Shown here: in pieces, positions 13,310 to 21,517 of the stretch | Numbering within the stretch: position 1 is the stretch's first letter | How the letters are laid out: every line of letters begins with the position of its first letter | Position numbers and translations under genes: made by a program | Source: Corynebacterium lizhenjunii | GTDB lineage: Bacteria; Actinomycetota; Actinomycetes; Mycobacteriales; Mycobacteriaceae | Assembly (NCBI RefSeq): GCF_011038655.2 | Contig: NZ_CP064954.1 | Span: forward strand, 2,170,001 to 2,234,000 | Direction of reading: 5' to 3' | Length of the DNA: 64,000 bases | Notes under the pieces: model-generated | Told to the model about the DNA's origin: nothing | Databases searched by the model: none | What the model saw: only the letters and a program-made list of their open reading frames with translations

Positions 13310-13804
13310 AGGCACCAACACCCAAACAAAAAAGAGTGCCGGACCAGGGCGTGAAAAGCCCAAAACCTAGACAAAAAAGACAAACCAAACCACCACCACA
13401 AACAGCAGCAGCGGACTGGCAAATCCAAAAAATTACTACATAAAGAAAAAATCACCCGAACCACCCAACAACCGACGAGGAAGCCCAGACGGTCCGGTTA
13501 CCACCATGACAACAAACGCCACCACAGCAAAAATGCGACTTTTAAACAGTATGCACCAAACCAAAAATTATCAGTTCTTTTACAGTGACACCCCACATTC
13601 GGAACAGGGCATCACCCGGCACACACCAACCAACCACACCCACAAAACAGGCGCAGCCAGCACAACACACTTCCACCACAATGACCGCCACAGCAGACAA
13701 ACAAAAATAAAAGTACATTGGCACACTATTGAGTTCTCAAACAACATCAGCACACCCACCAAACACCGACCCACAACACAGGGCCCACACTCAGCAGAGC
13801 AGCT
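13310..13804 (-). other. rRNA operon leader with boxA-like element
   Basis: This is a roughly 500-nt untranslated leader. Its clearest element is on the minus strand at 13711-13745: TTGAGAACTCAATAGTGTG, the boxA-type antitermination/processing sequence typical of actinobacterial rrn leaders. Related elements recur in both spacers. The short ORFs here have no coding character. Confidence 0.75.
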
Positions 13805-13810
13805 CGTCCC

Positions 13811-13840
13811 ACTCTAGAAGAACCAACCAACCACAGTCAA
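13811..13840 (-). promoter_or_regulatory. probable rrn promoter
   Basis: The minus strand has TTGACT at 13840-13835 and TAGAGT at 13816-13811, separated by 18 bases. Both are close to sigma-A consensus and correctly placed upstream of the leader. Additional rrn promoters may exist. Confidence 0.45.
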
Positions 13841-13944
13841 ATCAGCACTCCCAACCAGGAACCACCAACCAGAAGACCAACCGGCCACCTCGCTGGCGAC
13901 TCGGATAAATCTACACACACCCAACCATCAACACAAATCCCCAG

Positions 13945-14034
13945 CCCACACCCCAATTCCACCCCACACCAACCACCACCCAAACAACCCCAACCACCAA
14001 CAACCCCAACCACCAACAAACCCCCCACCCACAA
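13945..14034 (-). other. 90-nt G-free/G-run tract upstream of rrn
   Basis: The plus strand contains no G from 13945 to 14034. The minus strand therefore carries many GGG and GGGG runs separated by short loops, made of GGTTGGGGTTGTT-like repeats. This is the strand transcribed from murA into rrn and it has G-quadruplex potential. It contains no gene. Confidence 0.7.
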
Positions 14035-14072
14035 GCGGCATCGGCAAGCACTGTAGGCAGAGGGCGACGGAG

Positions 14073-15341
14073 CTAATACAGACTCTCCTCCTGGGAGCGG
14101 TGGACTTCGGCACCGAGGGCGCGGAGATTCTCCACGAACTTCGGGTAGCCGCGGTCAATGTGATAGACGTCGTGGATAGTGGAGGTCTCATCAGCACAAA
14201 AGGCGGCTAGCACCAATCCTGCACCGGCGCGAATGTCCGAAGACCACACGTGAGTCGAAGACAACTGCTCCTGGCCACGAATCACCACATGATGGCCGTC
14301 GACAGTGCAGTCGGCACCGAGGCGCATCATCTCATCAACGAAGCGGAAGCGGGACTCGAACACATTCTCCGTGATCATGGTGGTTCCCTCCGCAACTGCG
14401 GACAGGCCAATAGCCATCGGCTGCAAGTCCGTGGGGAAACCGGGGAACGGCAGGGTTTGGAAGTTCACCGCCCGGGGGCGGCCGTCCATGCGTACGCGAA
14501 ATCCATTCTCATAAGACTCGACGGTGGCACCTGCGGACTTCAGCTTCTCCAGCGGCAAATGCAGGTGCCGCGGCGCAATGCCTGTCACCGTGATGTCTCC
14601 CCTGGTCATAGCGGCGGCATAAGCCCAGGTACCTGCGACAATGCGGTCGCCAATAACCTTGTGCTGGGTGGGCTGGAGGCAATCAACCCCCTCGATGGTG
14701 ATAGTGGAACTGCCCGCACCGGAAATCTTGGCGCCCATAGACACCAACATCTCACACAAATCCACAATCTCCGGCTCGCGCGCGGCGTTGTCCAGCACGG
14801 TTGTGCCCTGCGCCAAGACCGCGGCCGTCAGAATGTTTTCCGTTGCGCCCACCGACGGAAAATCCAAGTGAATGTGCGCACCTGTGAGACCGTCGGCCTC
14901 TGCCACCACCGCACCATGCTCAATGCGCGTGCGCGCACCCATCTTCTCCAAACCCGACTGGTGCATATCTAAAGGCCGCGAACCAATCGCATCCCCGCCG
15001 GGCAGCGCCACTTTCGCGTGCCCGCACCGCGCGGTCAACGGCCCCAACACGCACACCGAGGCACGAAATTGGCGCACGGCATCAAAGTCAGCGTTCGACG
15101 CCAACGTGGCCGGGGTGGTGATGTCCACCCGATCACCACTAATCTCAACCGTGCAGCCCAGGCCCTCGAGGACCTTCTTCATCAAGGGGACATCGAGAAT
15201 CTCCGGGCAATTAGTCAGCGTGGTGGTGCCCTCCGCCAACAGCGCGGCCGCCATGAGTTTGAGCACCGAGTTTTTGGCGCCGTCCACGGAAACCGTGCCG
15301 GACAGGCGGGCACCACCGGAAACAATAAAGATGTCTTTCAC
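14073..15341 (-). CDS. murA: UDP-N-acetylglucosamine 1-carboxyvinyltransferase MurA
   Basis: MurA transfers enolpyruvate from PEP to UDP-GlcNAc in the cytoplasm, the first committed step of peptidoglycan synthesis. At 422 aa it has the family length. It starts [17 protein letters not shown] and contains DGAKNS and the active-loop motif [13 protein letters not shown]. The residue usually Cys in this loop is Asp117 here, as in mycobacterial MurA. That substitution is known to make the enzyme intrinsically insensitive to fosfomycin. The gene starts 11 bases after the ramA stop, so they are probably co-transcribed. A TGCCGATGCC copy lies 27 bases after its stop. Confidence 0.96.
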   Translation of the reverse strand: MKDIFIVSGGARLSGTVSVDGAKNSVLKLMAAALLAEGTTTLTNCPEILDVPLMKKVLEGLGCTVEISGDRVDITTPATLASNADFDAVRQFRASVCVLGPLTARCGHAKVALPGGDAIGSRPLDMHQSGLEKMGARTRIEHGAVVAEADGLTGAHIHLDFPSVGATENILTAAVLAQGTTVLDNAAREPEIVDLCEMLVSMGAKISGAGSSTITIEGVDCLQPTQHKVIGDRIVAGTWAYAAAMTRGDITVTGIAPRHLHLPLEKLKSAGATVESYENGFRVRMDGRPRAVNFQTLPFPGFPTDLQPMAIGLSAVAEGTTMITENVFESRFRFVDEMMRLGADCTVDGHHVVIRGQEQLSSTHVWSSDIRAGAGLVLAAFCADETSTIHDVYHIDRGYPKFVENLRALGAEVHRSQEESLY

Positions 15342-15352
15342 AGGGAGACAGT

Positions 15353-16198
15353 TTACGGCAACGCGCCAATACGCCGCGCGGCGTTGACCGCCTCATAGCG
15401 AGTGTGGGCGCCCAGCTTGCGCATAACGGAGCGCAGATAAGACTTCACAGTCTCTGCGCCGATGCCCATCTCTTCCGCGGCTTCCACGTTGGTGTGCCCA
15501 AGTGCCACGCAGGAAAGAACGTCCAGCTCGCGGGCGGACAACTTGGTGGATTGCTTCACACGCACCGGGGAGACCATTTGATCGCACAGGACTTCCAGTT
15601 CCTTGCGCACATCATCGTCTTCCAGCCGGTTAGCCAGCATGCGCAGTTTGGAGTGCGTGGAGCGGATCTGCTCCCATTCCGCCCCGCTCAAGGAGCCGAC
15701 GCGCGCAAGAGTGCCGCGCACGCCCTCTGCCCGGCGCATGGCGGAGTTCACCGCTAGATCCTGTTCCAGGGTGCGGGCCGTCATGGTGACCTCCTCAATC
15801 ACCTTGTCCCCCAGACGGACCGGAGAATGGACGCCTACATAGAGAACACCACGAATTTCGCGCTGCACAATCACCGGCACGGCCACGATGGAATGAAGCC
15901 CCTCATCCTGAATCAGGCGATCATTTTCATGTGAAATGGTATTAGCCCGGGTGTAGTCCGTGACACCGACGGCGCGGCGGGTAGAGACCACGCGGCCCCC
16001 CACGCCCACCCCGGCGTCAATGATGAGGTTATGCAACGCAGGCGTTCGCAACCCGACCCACTGGGTGATTTGCAGGCGATTATCTGCGAGCAAGGTTCCG
16101 TACATGGTGACGGGGATACCGGTGGCGGTCTTCAAAGAAGACAGAGCGGTACGGACGGCTTCATCGTCATCTCTGGTTTTGATGCGGACCGTGTCCAT
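15353..16198 (-). CDS. ramA: LuxR-family regulator RamA (acetate metabolism)
   Basis: This 281-aa regulator matches corynebacterial RamA, the global activator of acetate and central carbon genes. The N-terminal ~160 residues form a GAF-like sensor domain ([39 protein letters not shown]). The C-terminal ~65 residues are a LuxR helix-turn-helix: [16 protein letters not shown], then [20 protein letters not shown]. The neighbourhood (murA, cysK, cysE, and a CoA transferase about 5 kb away) agrees with C. glutamicum synteny as I recall it. It probably controls the nearby acetate CoA-transferase gene, by inference from C. glutamicum. Confidence 0.9.
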   Translation of the reverse strand: MDTVRIKTRDDDEAVRTALSSLKTATGIPVTMYGTLLADNRLQITQWVGLRTPALHNLIIDAGVGVGGRVVSTRRAVGVTDYTRANTISHENDRLIQDEGLHSIVAVPVIVQREIRGVLYVGVHSPVRLGDKVIEEVTMTARTLEQDLAVNSAMRRAEGVRGTLARVGSLSGAEWEQIRSTHSKLRMLANRLEDDDVRKELEVLCDQMVSPVRVKQSTKLSARELDVLSCVALGHTNVEAAEEMGIGAETVKSYLRSVMRKLGAHTRYEAVNAARRIGALP

Positions 16199-16510
16199 GA
16201 AACTTCTCCAACGTCGGGGGCACCCAAAAAGTTACCCTTAGCCCGCTTGGCAAAGCGGGCAATTCTCCGATAGAAATTCGGCTTGCGGGGGTAATTCTAA
16301 GCCACACCCACCACCTCCACCTAATCCCATCAGCCCCATAACTCAAGCCATAACCAGAAACCCAACAAGAAGTCCCTGAATAAAAATCGGTCTATTTCTT
16401 GTGTACTACTCGGTCTAGGTGTGTAGTGTAGGGTGGGATGCGGTGCAACGCCCGCAAGAAACAACAAACTAGAGATTCAGAGCAACAAGCCTTAAGGAGG
16501 CCACACAAGC
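16199..16510 (+). promoter_or_regulatory. ramA/cysK divergent intergenic region
   Basis: This 312-bp region separates ramA and cysK. Two CGGTCTA repeats occur near 16388 and 16411. They contain the GTCTA half of the McbR operator (TAGAC-N6-GTCTA) known for cysK in C. glutamicum, but no complete operator is seen. A cysK promoter may use TTGTGT at 16399 with a poor -10 near 16422-16429. The cysK ribosome-binding site is AAGGAGG at about 16494-16500. Confidence 0.35.
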
Positions 16511-17449
16511 ATGGCGCAGATTTACGACACCATCCTGGACACCATCGGCGGCACCCCCCTGGTCCGCCTCAACCGCCTTACCGAAGGCAAGAAGGCAACC
16601 GTCCTGGTCAAGGTCGAGTCCTTCAACCCCGCTAACTCCGTTAAGGACCGCATTGGGCGGGCCATCATTGAGGCTGCGGAGGCATCGGGAGAACTCAAGC
16701 CCGGCGGCACCATCGTGGAAGCCACCTCTGGCAACACCGGCATCGCCCTGGCACTGGCTGGCGCGGCCAAGGGCTACAAGGTCATCCTGACCATGCCGGA
16801 GACCATGTCCAACGAGCGCAAGGTGCTGCTGCGTGCCTACGGTGCACAGATCATCCTCACCCCTGGTGCCGCCGGCATGCAGGGTGCCGTGGACAAGGCC
16901 AACGAGATTCTGGCTGAGACCGACAACGCCATCCTGGCCCGCCAGTTCGGCAACTCCGCCAATCCGAAGATCCACTTCGAGACCACCGGCCCGGAGATCT
17001 GGAATGACACCGACGGCCAGATTGATGCCTTCGTCGCTGGCGTGGGCACCGGCGGCACCATCACCGGTGCGGGCCGCTACCTCAAGGAGCAAAACGCAGA
17101 CATCAAGCTGGTCGCCGTTGAGCCCGCCGCCTCCCCGCTGCTGACCGAAGGCAAGGCCGGCCCGCACAAGATCCAGGGCCTGGGCGCCAACTTCATTCCG
17201 GAGGTTCTGGACCGCAACCTGGTGGATGAGATCCTCACCGCCACCAACGAGGAAGCCATCGAGTACGCCCGCAAGCTGGCCACCGAGGAAGGCCTGCTGG
17301 TTGGCATCTCCGCCGGCGCTAACGTCTCCGCAGCCCTCAAGCTGGCTGACCGCGAGGAGTTCGCGGGCAAGACCATTGTGGTCGTGGCACCGGACTTCGG
17401 CGAGCGCTACGTCTCCACCGTCCTCTTCGAGGACATCCGCGAGGCCTAA
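16511..17449 (+). CDS. cysK: cysteine synthase A (O-acetylserine sulfhydrylase)
   Basis: CysK makes L-cysteine from O-acetyl-L-serine and sulfide using PLP. At 312 aa it is full length. The PLP-lysine motif is [11 protein letters not shown] (residues about 38-48), the substrate loop is [10 protein letters not shown], and the phosphate-binding Gly loop is [16 protein letters not shown] strong ribosome-binding site precedes the ATG. cysE follows after a 77-bp gap containing a terminator, so cysK may be transcribed alone with partial readthrough into cysE. Confidence 0.96.
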   Translation: MAQIYDTILDTIGGTPLVRLNRLTEGKKATVLVKVESFNPANSVKDRIGRAIIEAAEASGELKPGGTIVEATSGNTGIALALAGAAKGYKVILTMPETMSNERKVLLRAYGAQIILTPGAAGMQGAVDKANEILAETDNAILARQFGNSANPKIHFETTGPEIWNDTDGQIDAFVAGVGTGGTITGAGRYLKEQNADIKLVAVEPAASPLLTEGKAGPHKIQGLGANFIPEVLDRNLVDEILTATNEEAIEYARKLATEEGLLVGISAGANVSAALKLADREEFAGKTIVVVAPDFGERYVSTVLFEDIREA

Positions 17450-17471
17450 TCGCCTGCCGCTACCCCTGAAT

Positions 17472-17503
17472 AAAACGCCCGCCAAATTTGGCAGGCGTTT
17501 TTT
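17472..17503 (+). terminator. cysK terminator
   Basis: The hairpin AAAACGCCCGCC / GGCAGGCGTTTT has a short AAATTT loop and is followed by a T run. It sits between cysK and cysE. Confidence 0.85.
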
Positions 17504-17526
17504 CTTTCGCACTAGGATAGGACCCC

Positions 17527-18090
17527 ATGAACCTAATCTCGATGATCCGCGAGGATCTAGCAAACGCCCGGGAGCATGACCCAGCTGCGCGCGGTGATGT
17601 AGAAAACGCGATCGTCTATTCCGGCCTGCATGCCATTTGGGCCCACCGGGCGGCACACGCGCTGTGGAAGCGCGGCCTCAAGGGCCCGGCCCGCATTTTG
17701 GCCCAGGCCACTCGCTTCCTCACCGGCGTGGAGATTCACCCGGGGGCGACCATTGGCCGCCGTTTCTTCATCGACCACGGCATGGGCATTGTGATTGGGG
17801 AGACCGCAGAGATTGGCGATGACGTCATGCTCTACCACGGCGTCACCCTGGGCGGCCAGGTCCTCACCCAGACCAAGCGCCACCCCACTATTGAAGACGG
17901 CGTAACCATCGGTGCTGGGGCCAAGGTCCTGGGCCCCATTACCATCGGCGCCGGTAGCGCTGTGGGTGCCAACGCGGTGGTGACCAAGGACGTCCCCGCC
18001 CAGCACATCGCGGTGGGCATTCCCGCCAAGTCCCGCCCCCGCAACCCCGATGAACGCGTCAAGCTCGTGGACCCGGACTACTACATCTAG
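17527..18090 (+). CDS. cysE: serine O-acetyltransferase
   Basis: CysE acetylates L-serine with acetyl-CoA, feeding CysK. The 187-aa protein is the short form common in actinobacteria. It has a small N-terminal helical domain, then left-handed beta-helix hexapeptide repeats ([43 protein letters not shown]). The catalytic His motifs are IDHG and YHGVTLGG. It is the natural partner of cysK, encoded just upstream. A terminator follows its stop. Confidence 0.95.
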   Translation: MNLISMIREDLANAREHDPAARGDVENAIVYSGLHAIWAHRAAHALWKRGLKGPARILAQATRFLTGVEIHPGATIGRRFFIDHGMGIVIGETAEIGDDVMLYHGVTLGGQVLTQTKRHPTIEDGVTIGAGAKVLGPITIGAGSAVGANAVVTKDVPAQHIAVGIPAKSRPRNPDERVKLVDPDYYI

Positions 18091-18101
18091 CTTTCCCCTT
18101 C

Positions 18102-18140
18102 AGGCCACCAGTTCCTTCTTTAGGTTCTGGTGGCCTTTTT
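18102..18140 (+). terminator. cysE terminator
   Basis: AGGCCACCAG.. pairs with ..CTGGTGGCCT around a CTTCTTTAGGTT-type loop and is followed by TTTTT. A TGCCGATGCC copy (18150) follows 10 bases later. Confidence 0.85.
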
Positions 18141-18204
18141 GCTAGAGCTTGCCGATGCCCCCTCTACCCACCCAGACCCCCGCCGAGGGGTTCCTGGCTG
18201 GTGT

Positions 18205-18495
18205 TTAGGCCAACAAGTCTGCGTAGTCCTCGTTTTTGTTAATGAAGGCCTCTACGGCGCTACAGGAGGCGATGACTTTGTAGCCGGCCTCGCGGGCATC
18301 ATCCAATGCGGCCTTGATCAGCGGCTTGGACAGTCCCTGGCCCTGGAACTGGGAGAAAACCTCCGTGTGGTGGAAGTCCCGGGTGCGTTCGGCGTCGGTG
18401 TATTGGACAAATCCGGCCTCTTCTCCGTCAACAGTGATGACGAAGCGGGCCTTATCGGTCTGGTGGGCAACTGATTGTTCGTTCTGAGAAGTCAT
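18205..18495 (-). CDS. small GNAT-like N-acetyltransferase (YjdJ type)
   Basis: This 96-aa protein resembles the minimal YjdJ/GNAT_acetyltr_2 proteins. It has EEAGFVQYTD, HHTEVFSQFQGQGLSKPLI (the acetyl-CoA loop GQGLS), then SCSAVEAFINKNEDYADLL. I set the start at MTSQNEQSV (18495). The reading frame extends upstream to 18684, but that part runs back through the tRNA-Phe gene and cannot be coding. An ATG three codons earlier is also possible. The substrate is unknown. Confidence 0.85.
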   Translation of the reverse strand: MTSQNEQSVAHQTDKARFVITVDGEEAGFVQYTDAERTRDFHHTEVFSQFQGQGLSKPLIKAALDDAREAGYKVIASCSAVEAFINKNEDYADLLA

Positions 18496-18562
18496 GCACG
18501 CCATTATGCCTGTAATTCGCCGCACGCGTCGGCGGGCCCCAACTGGTGGCCCGGAGAAACAA

Positions 18563-18588
18563 AAATCCCCTCCGCGAGGGAGGGGATT
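18563..18588 (-). terminator. tRNA-Phe terminator
   Basis: On the minus strand, AATCCCCTCCCTCGCGGAGG forms the hairpin and is followed by a T run. It lies just beyond the tRNA-Phe 3' end. Confidence 0.8.
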
Positions 18589-18590
18589 GA

Positions 18591-18666
18591 TGGTGGCCAG
18601 AGCCAGGATCGAACTGGCGACCCCACACTTTTCAGGCGTGTGCTCTACCGACTGAGCTATCTGGCC
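18591..18666 (-). tRNA. tRNA-Phe (GAA)
   Basis: The complement starts GGCCAGATAGCTCAG. The anticodon loop is CTGAAAA (anticodon GAA), the T-loop is GTTCGATCC, and the gene ends with an encoded CCA. Length is 76 nt. Confidence 0.96.
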
Positions 18667-18687
18667 GAAGACTACCCAAGGCAATCT

Positions 18688-18764
18688 TGGCGACCCTGAC
18701 GGGACTTGAACCCGCGACCTCCGCCGTGACAGGGCGGCGCGCTAACCAACTGCGCCACAGGGCC
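18688..18764 (-). tRNA. tRNA-Asp (GTC), copy 1, CCA encoded
   Basis: The complement starts GGCCCTGTGGCGCAGTTGG. The anticodon loop is CTGTCAC (anticodon GTC), and the end is CAGGGTCGCCA with CCA encoded. Length is 77 nt. Its mature region is duplicated at 19024-19097. Confidence 0.96.
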
Positions 18765-18985
18765 ATATTTCATTATCGTGGTGCTCTCTGGCACGGCTCA
18801 TTACTCTACACAACGATAGGAAAGCTCAACAAATCCGCACCTCAATCAGCGTTTTCGCCCCCTCTTCTAGCCGTCAGCGCAGCAACGGCGCCCCCTGCCG
18901 GGCCCATGAAGCGCGGCAGGCGCAGGCCCAAGCGCTACGCAGGCACAGCGGCAAGCGCTACGAAGGCACAGCACTGCACAGACGC

Positions 18986-19019
18986 AAAAGTGCCGGCCTC
19001 AAAATTGAGACCGGCACTG
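18986..19019 (-). terminator. terminator after second tRNA-Asp
   Basis: GTGCCGGCCTCAA / TTGAGACCGGCAC is an almost perfect stem. Minus-strand TTTTG follows it. It separates the two tRNA-Asp genes, together with about 220 bp of featureless GC-rich sequence (18765-18985). Confidence 0.8.
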
Positions 19020-19023
19020 AAAG

Positions 19024-19097
19024 CGACCCTGACGGGACTTGAACCCGCGACCTCCGCCGTGACAGGGCGGCGCGCTAACCAACTGCGCCACAGGGCC
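19024..19097 (-). tRNA. tRNA-Asp (GTC), copy 2, no encoded CCA
   Basis: This copy is the same as copy 1 through the mature tRNA, but the 3' flank is CTT rather than CCA. CCA must therefore be added enzymatically. It lies between tRNA-Asp copy 1 and tRNA-Glu on the same strand. Confidence 0.95.
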
Positions 19098-19113
19098 ATA
19101 TTCGTTTATTAAC

Positions 19114-19138
19114 GTACGAAGGGAGAAGTCCTTCGTAC
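19114..19138 (-). terminator. hairpin after tRNA-Glu
   Basis: A 9-bp perfect stem, GTACGAAGG / CCTTCGTAC, follows tRNA-Glu and overlaps its last three bases. It could be a processing hairpin or weak terminator, as the following minus-strand sequence GTTAATAA has only a short T content. Confidence 0.5.
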
Positions 19139-19208
19139 CCCCAACGGGATTCGAACCCGTGCCGCTGCCGTGAAAGGGCAGTGTCCTAGGCCGCTAGACG
19201 ATGGGGGC
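19136..19208 (-). tRNA. tRNA-Glu (TTC)
   Basis: The complement starts GCCCCCATCGTCTAGCGG. The anticodon loop is CTTTCAC (anticodon TTC) and the T-loop is GTTCGAATC. The CCA is not encoded. Length is 73 nt. Confidence 0.95.
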
Positions 19209-19288
19209 CCGTCGCACCAGGCGACTTTTAGAACTATACTGTACAAGCCAATGCTGACAAAATTGCGCAAAAAAGGAGCCAGAAAACC

Positions 19289-19618
19289 ATGCCTGAGCAG
19301 CCACAACCTTGCACTTGTCACGAGCCCGGAGTCCACGGTTATAACTCAAATGCCCAGTCTAAGTCGCGCTACCTTGCCCGCCTGCGCCGCATCGAGGGCC
19401 AGGCCCGCGGCATCCAGCGGATGGTCGATGAAGACCAGTACTGCATCGACATCATCACCCAGATTTCGGCAGTCACGTCCGCGTTGGAAAACGTCGCCCT
19501 CGCCCTCCTGGAGGATCACATTGCGCATTGCGTCGCCGGCGCGGCCAACAACCCCACCGAAGCCAACGCCAAGCTGGAGGAAGCCATGCACGCCATCAAG
19601 AAGATGGTCAAAAGCTAG
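19289..19618 (+). CDS. CsoR-family copper-sensing repressor
   Basis: This 109-aa protein has the all-helical CsoR/DUF156 fold signature. RLRRIEGQARGIQRMVDED (about residues 31-49) is followed by the Cu(I) ligand set Cys52, His77 and Cys81, with exactly the spacing of Mycobacterium CsoR (C-x24-H-x3-C). The protein should derepress copper-resistance genes on Cu(I) binding. No copper ATPase or chaperone lies beside it, so it is an orphan here. The N-terminus has an extra His/Cys-rich stretch, CTCHEPGVHG. The gene ends before a hairpin formed by two opposed TGCCGATGCC-type motifs. Confidence 0.9.
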   Translation: MPEQPQPCTCHEPGVHGYNSNAQSKSRYLARLRRIEGQARGIQRMVDEDQYCIDIITQISAVTSALENVALALLEDHIAHCVAGAANNPTEANAKLEEAMHAIKKMVKS

Positions 19619-19628
19619 CCCCCTGCAA

Positions 19629-19658
19629 AGCTTGCCGATGTTGCGGCATCGGCAAGCT
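19629..19658. terminator. bidirectional hairpin made of two opposed TGCCGATG motifs
   Basis: AGCTTGCCGATG (19629-19640) and CATCGGCAAGCT (19647-19658) form a perfect 12-bp stem with a 6-nt loop. It lies between the convergent csoR-like and SGNH hydrolase genes. There is no long T run. It is built from the dispersed 10-mer family of this window. Confidence 0.6.
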
Positions 19659-19662
19659 CTGG

Positions 19663-20679
19663 CTAAATAATACGGGCAACCTGCCAGACTCCACGATGAG
19701 TGAGGTGATTGTAAAGATTGTGGCCGGCACTGTGCTCCAGCACACCGGCGACGTTGCGCACGCTATCCGGGGCGCACATATTGCCCGGCAGGGTCGCCGC
19801 GCGCAGGTTCACGTAGCGCACCCCGGCCTGGGCGGCAGCCTGGGACAATGCCGCCCCCACCGTGTCCTCACCGGCACGCACCGCACCCGCGAAGTCGAGG
19901 TTGAAGCCCGCGCGCTCCCCCTGAACGCGAACGGGACACACCGCGCCGTTTTCCGCAGCAATAGCCGGGTAGCCCACAATGACCACCTCGGCGCCCGGGG
20001 CTGCCTCGCGCACCCGGCGCACGTGGTTGACCACCGCAGAGTTAAAGACCCCTGCACTCGAGCCCATCTGGCCGGCCAGAATATCGGGCAGATCGTTTGC
20101 ACCGGCCTGGATAAAGACTTTCCCGGTTGCCGGGCCTAGGTCCCCGCGGGCGATGGCTCCGCTGATTTGGTCGCCAACCGAGCGCCGAGCCGACGGACCG
20201 GCCATCTTGGCCGCCGAGCAAGCATAGTTGGCCACAGAGACCCGGTGAATTTCCCCATAAGCCTTAGCAACGGTCTGATCGCCCTGCGGGCAGCCCTGGG
20301 GAGATGGCGCGCCCGGCTGAGAGCCGAGCCGCGAGTGGGAGGAGAGCCCCGAGCGCTCGAAGTGGCCGCGAAGCGAAGCGACGTCGCGGTACGCAGGGTT
20401 GGCCAGGAAAGAATCGCCGAAGAATACTGCCTGCGCCCCGGCCGGTTGGGCCCCGGCCACCGGAGCCACGGCACCAAGTGTCGCAACAAAGGCGACAGAG
20501 GCGACAACAGCCATCGTCGCGCGGGCTGTGGCGGTCCGTGCTGCGCGGACCATGGCGAACCTGCCTGCAAGGGCCGTGGTGGACCTGCCTGCAAGGGCCG
20601 GGGCGGATGCTGCGCTGGACACAGCGGTCCTCACGGTGGCTATACGGTGGCGCAGGCGTAGGGAATAGCGGGCGGCCAT
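19663..20679 (-). CDS. secreted SGNH/GDSL-type hydrolase
   Basis: This is a secreted esterase/lipase-like protein of the SGNH fold. After a long N-terminal region (about 50 residues, repetitive AGRSTTALAGR) comes a hydrophobic signal segment, MAVVASVAFVATLGAVAPVAG, cleaved near residue 76. Family blocks are FFGDSFLANP (block I, nucleophile Ser) and QAGANDLPD (block III, GxND), with a C-terminal His in NHLTHRGV (block V). Six Cys probably form disulfides. The long N-terminus suggests the true start may be an internal Met (about 20553) giving a normal signal peptide. The upstream 20570-20620 region has a ~24-bp direct repeat. Confidence 0.8.
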   Translation of the reverse strand: MAARYSLRLRHRIATVRTAVSSAASAPALAGRSTTALAGRFAMVRAARTATARATMAVVASVAFVATLGAVAPVAGAQPAGAQAVFFGDSFLANPAYRDVASLRGHFERSGLSSHSRLGSQPGAPSPQGCPQGDQTVAKAYGEIHRVSVANYACSAAKMAGPSARRSVGDQISGAIARGDLGPATGKVFIQAGANDLPDILAGQMGSSAGVFNSAVVNHVRRVREAAPGAEVVIVGYPAIAAENGAVCPVRVQGERAGFNLDFAGAVRAGEDTVGAALSQAAAQAGVRYVNLRAATLPGNMCAPDSVRNVAGVLEHSAGHNLYNHLTHRGVWQVARII

Positions 20680-20920
20680 AGCTTAAAATTGCTCCTCTAT
20701 TAAGACAACAGTCACAACGGCAAAAATTTTAGCGCATGCTCCCCCACCCTGCCCTTTACGGGCCATTTTCCGTAGTCGCGAGCTGACTAATTCCCGTGCG
20801 ACAGCTGGTCCGCGCGCTACCACGGGCCGGTAGTCCCATCACCTCTGGCTGCTTATCCCACTTCCCGCGGTGCACTCGTTCCATCGCCTCTACACGTTGA
20901 TCCCATCTGCCCCACGCGCT

Positions 20921-20958
20921 ACCTGTATATGAAACTATCCCGCGATATATACAAGTAG
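20921..20958. repeat. 38-bp dyad repeat, copy 1
   Basis: The sequence runs ACCTGTATATGAAACTATCC then CGCGATATATACAAGTAG. Its ends form a dyad (ACCTGTATAT / ATATACAAGT). It is 37/38 identical to the copy at 21006-21043, 47 bp away. Confidence 0.85.
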
Positions 20959-21005
20959 CCTCGATCCCGATCTGCGACCTGGGAAAACGGATTCACTCAG
21001 GGACC

Positions 21006-21043
21006 ACCTGTATATGAAACTATCCGGCGATATATACAAGTAG
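21006..21043. repeat. 38-bp dyad repeat, copy 2
   Basis: Same sequence and orientation as copy 1 with one C-to-G change. The AT-rich dyad in a GC-rich background looks like a paired protein-binding site. Confidence 0.85.
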
Positions 21044-21179
21044 AGGGACCGGGTTCACTGGCTTGGGAGTGCCGGGGCCGAGGGGGCCGGGGCGGGCCCA
21101 GGGGGCCACGTCATCAGATGTGCAACTTGGTGCCAACACATTTTGACCATTAGGCCCATTCGGCCCGACAACAGCAGCA

Positions 21180-21210
21180 AACCCCCGGTCAATCACGACC
21201 AGGGGTTTTG
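21180..21210 (-). terminator. tRNA-Lys terminator
   Basis: On the minus strand, CCCCTGGTCGTGATTGACCGGGGG forms a stem-loop just after the tRNA-Lys 3' end and is followed by TTT. Confidence 0.75.
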
Positions 21211-21218
21211 GCTAAAAG

Positions 21219-21291
21219 TGGGCCCTCCGGGGCTCGAACCCGGGACCTGCGGATTAAAAGTCCGTAGCTCTACCAACTGAGCTAAAGGCCC
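21219..21291 (-). tRNA. tRNA-Lys (TTT)
   Basis: The complement starts GGGCCTTTAGCTCAGTTGG. The anticodon loop is CTTTTAA (anticodon TTT) and the T-loop is GTTCGAGCC. The CCA is not encoded. Length is 73 nt. Confidence 0.95.
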
Positions 21292-21334
21292 AACGCCGCA
21301 CTAGTTTACTAGCCAGGGCGGCAAAGACGAAATA

Positions 21335-21360
21335 ACCCCCGGACTCAGCTGAGCCGGGGT
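21335..21360 (-). terminator. probable terminator of the CoA transferase gene
   Basis: ACCCCCGGACTCAG pairs with CTGAGCCGGGGT with one bulge. Minus-strand TTATTT follows. It overlaps the first of two 32-bp direct repeats. Confidence 0.6.
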
Positions 21361-21422
21361 CGGGCTAAGCAAAGCCAGGGGACCGGCTAAAGCTGAGCCG
21401 GGGTCGGGCTAAGCAAAGCCAG
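21347..21422. repeat. 32-bp direct repeat pair
   Basis: An identical 32-bp sequence beginning AGCTGAGCCGGGGTCGGGCT occurs at 21347-21378 and 21391-21422, separated by 12 bp. Shorter related pieces continue to about 21495. It lies downstream of the CoA transferase gene. Confidence 0.85.
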
Positions 21423-21517
21423 CGACCAGGCTACAACCAGACCACGGGCCCGTCTACAACCAGGGCACGGGCCAGGGCTAAAGCTAAGCCGGGGGTTAAG
21501 TCCGCAGCACGGTGCGA

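Larger units (their letters stand above)
20680..21218. other. intergenic region with paired 38-bp dyad repeats
   Basis: No gene is seen in this 539-bp gap between the SGNH hydrolase and tRNA-Lys. It contains two copies of a 38-bp sequence (20921-20958 and 21006-21043) and a GC-rich stretch (21050-21110). The tRNA-Lys terminator occupies its right end. Confidence 0.7.

Noticed and set aside
16388..16418. Full McbR operator upstream of cysK
   Set aside because: Only GTCTA half-sites are present; no TAGAC-N6-GTCTA arrangement was found.
18205..18684. Long version of the GNAT gene starting at 18684
   Set aside because: Its first 60 codons run through the tRNA-Phe gene and its terminator; similarity begins after 18495.
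18687..19112. 141-residue plus-strand ORF with an internal repeat (LTGLEPATSAVTGRRANQLR)
   Set aside because: The repeat is just the antisense of the two identical tRNA-Asp genes.
20921..21043. Two 38-bp repeats with a 47-bp spacer as a minimal CRISPR array
   Set aside because: Only two repeats, a long AT-rich dyad, a spacer longer than usual and no cas genes in the window.
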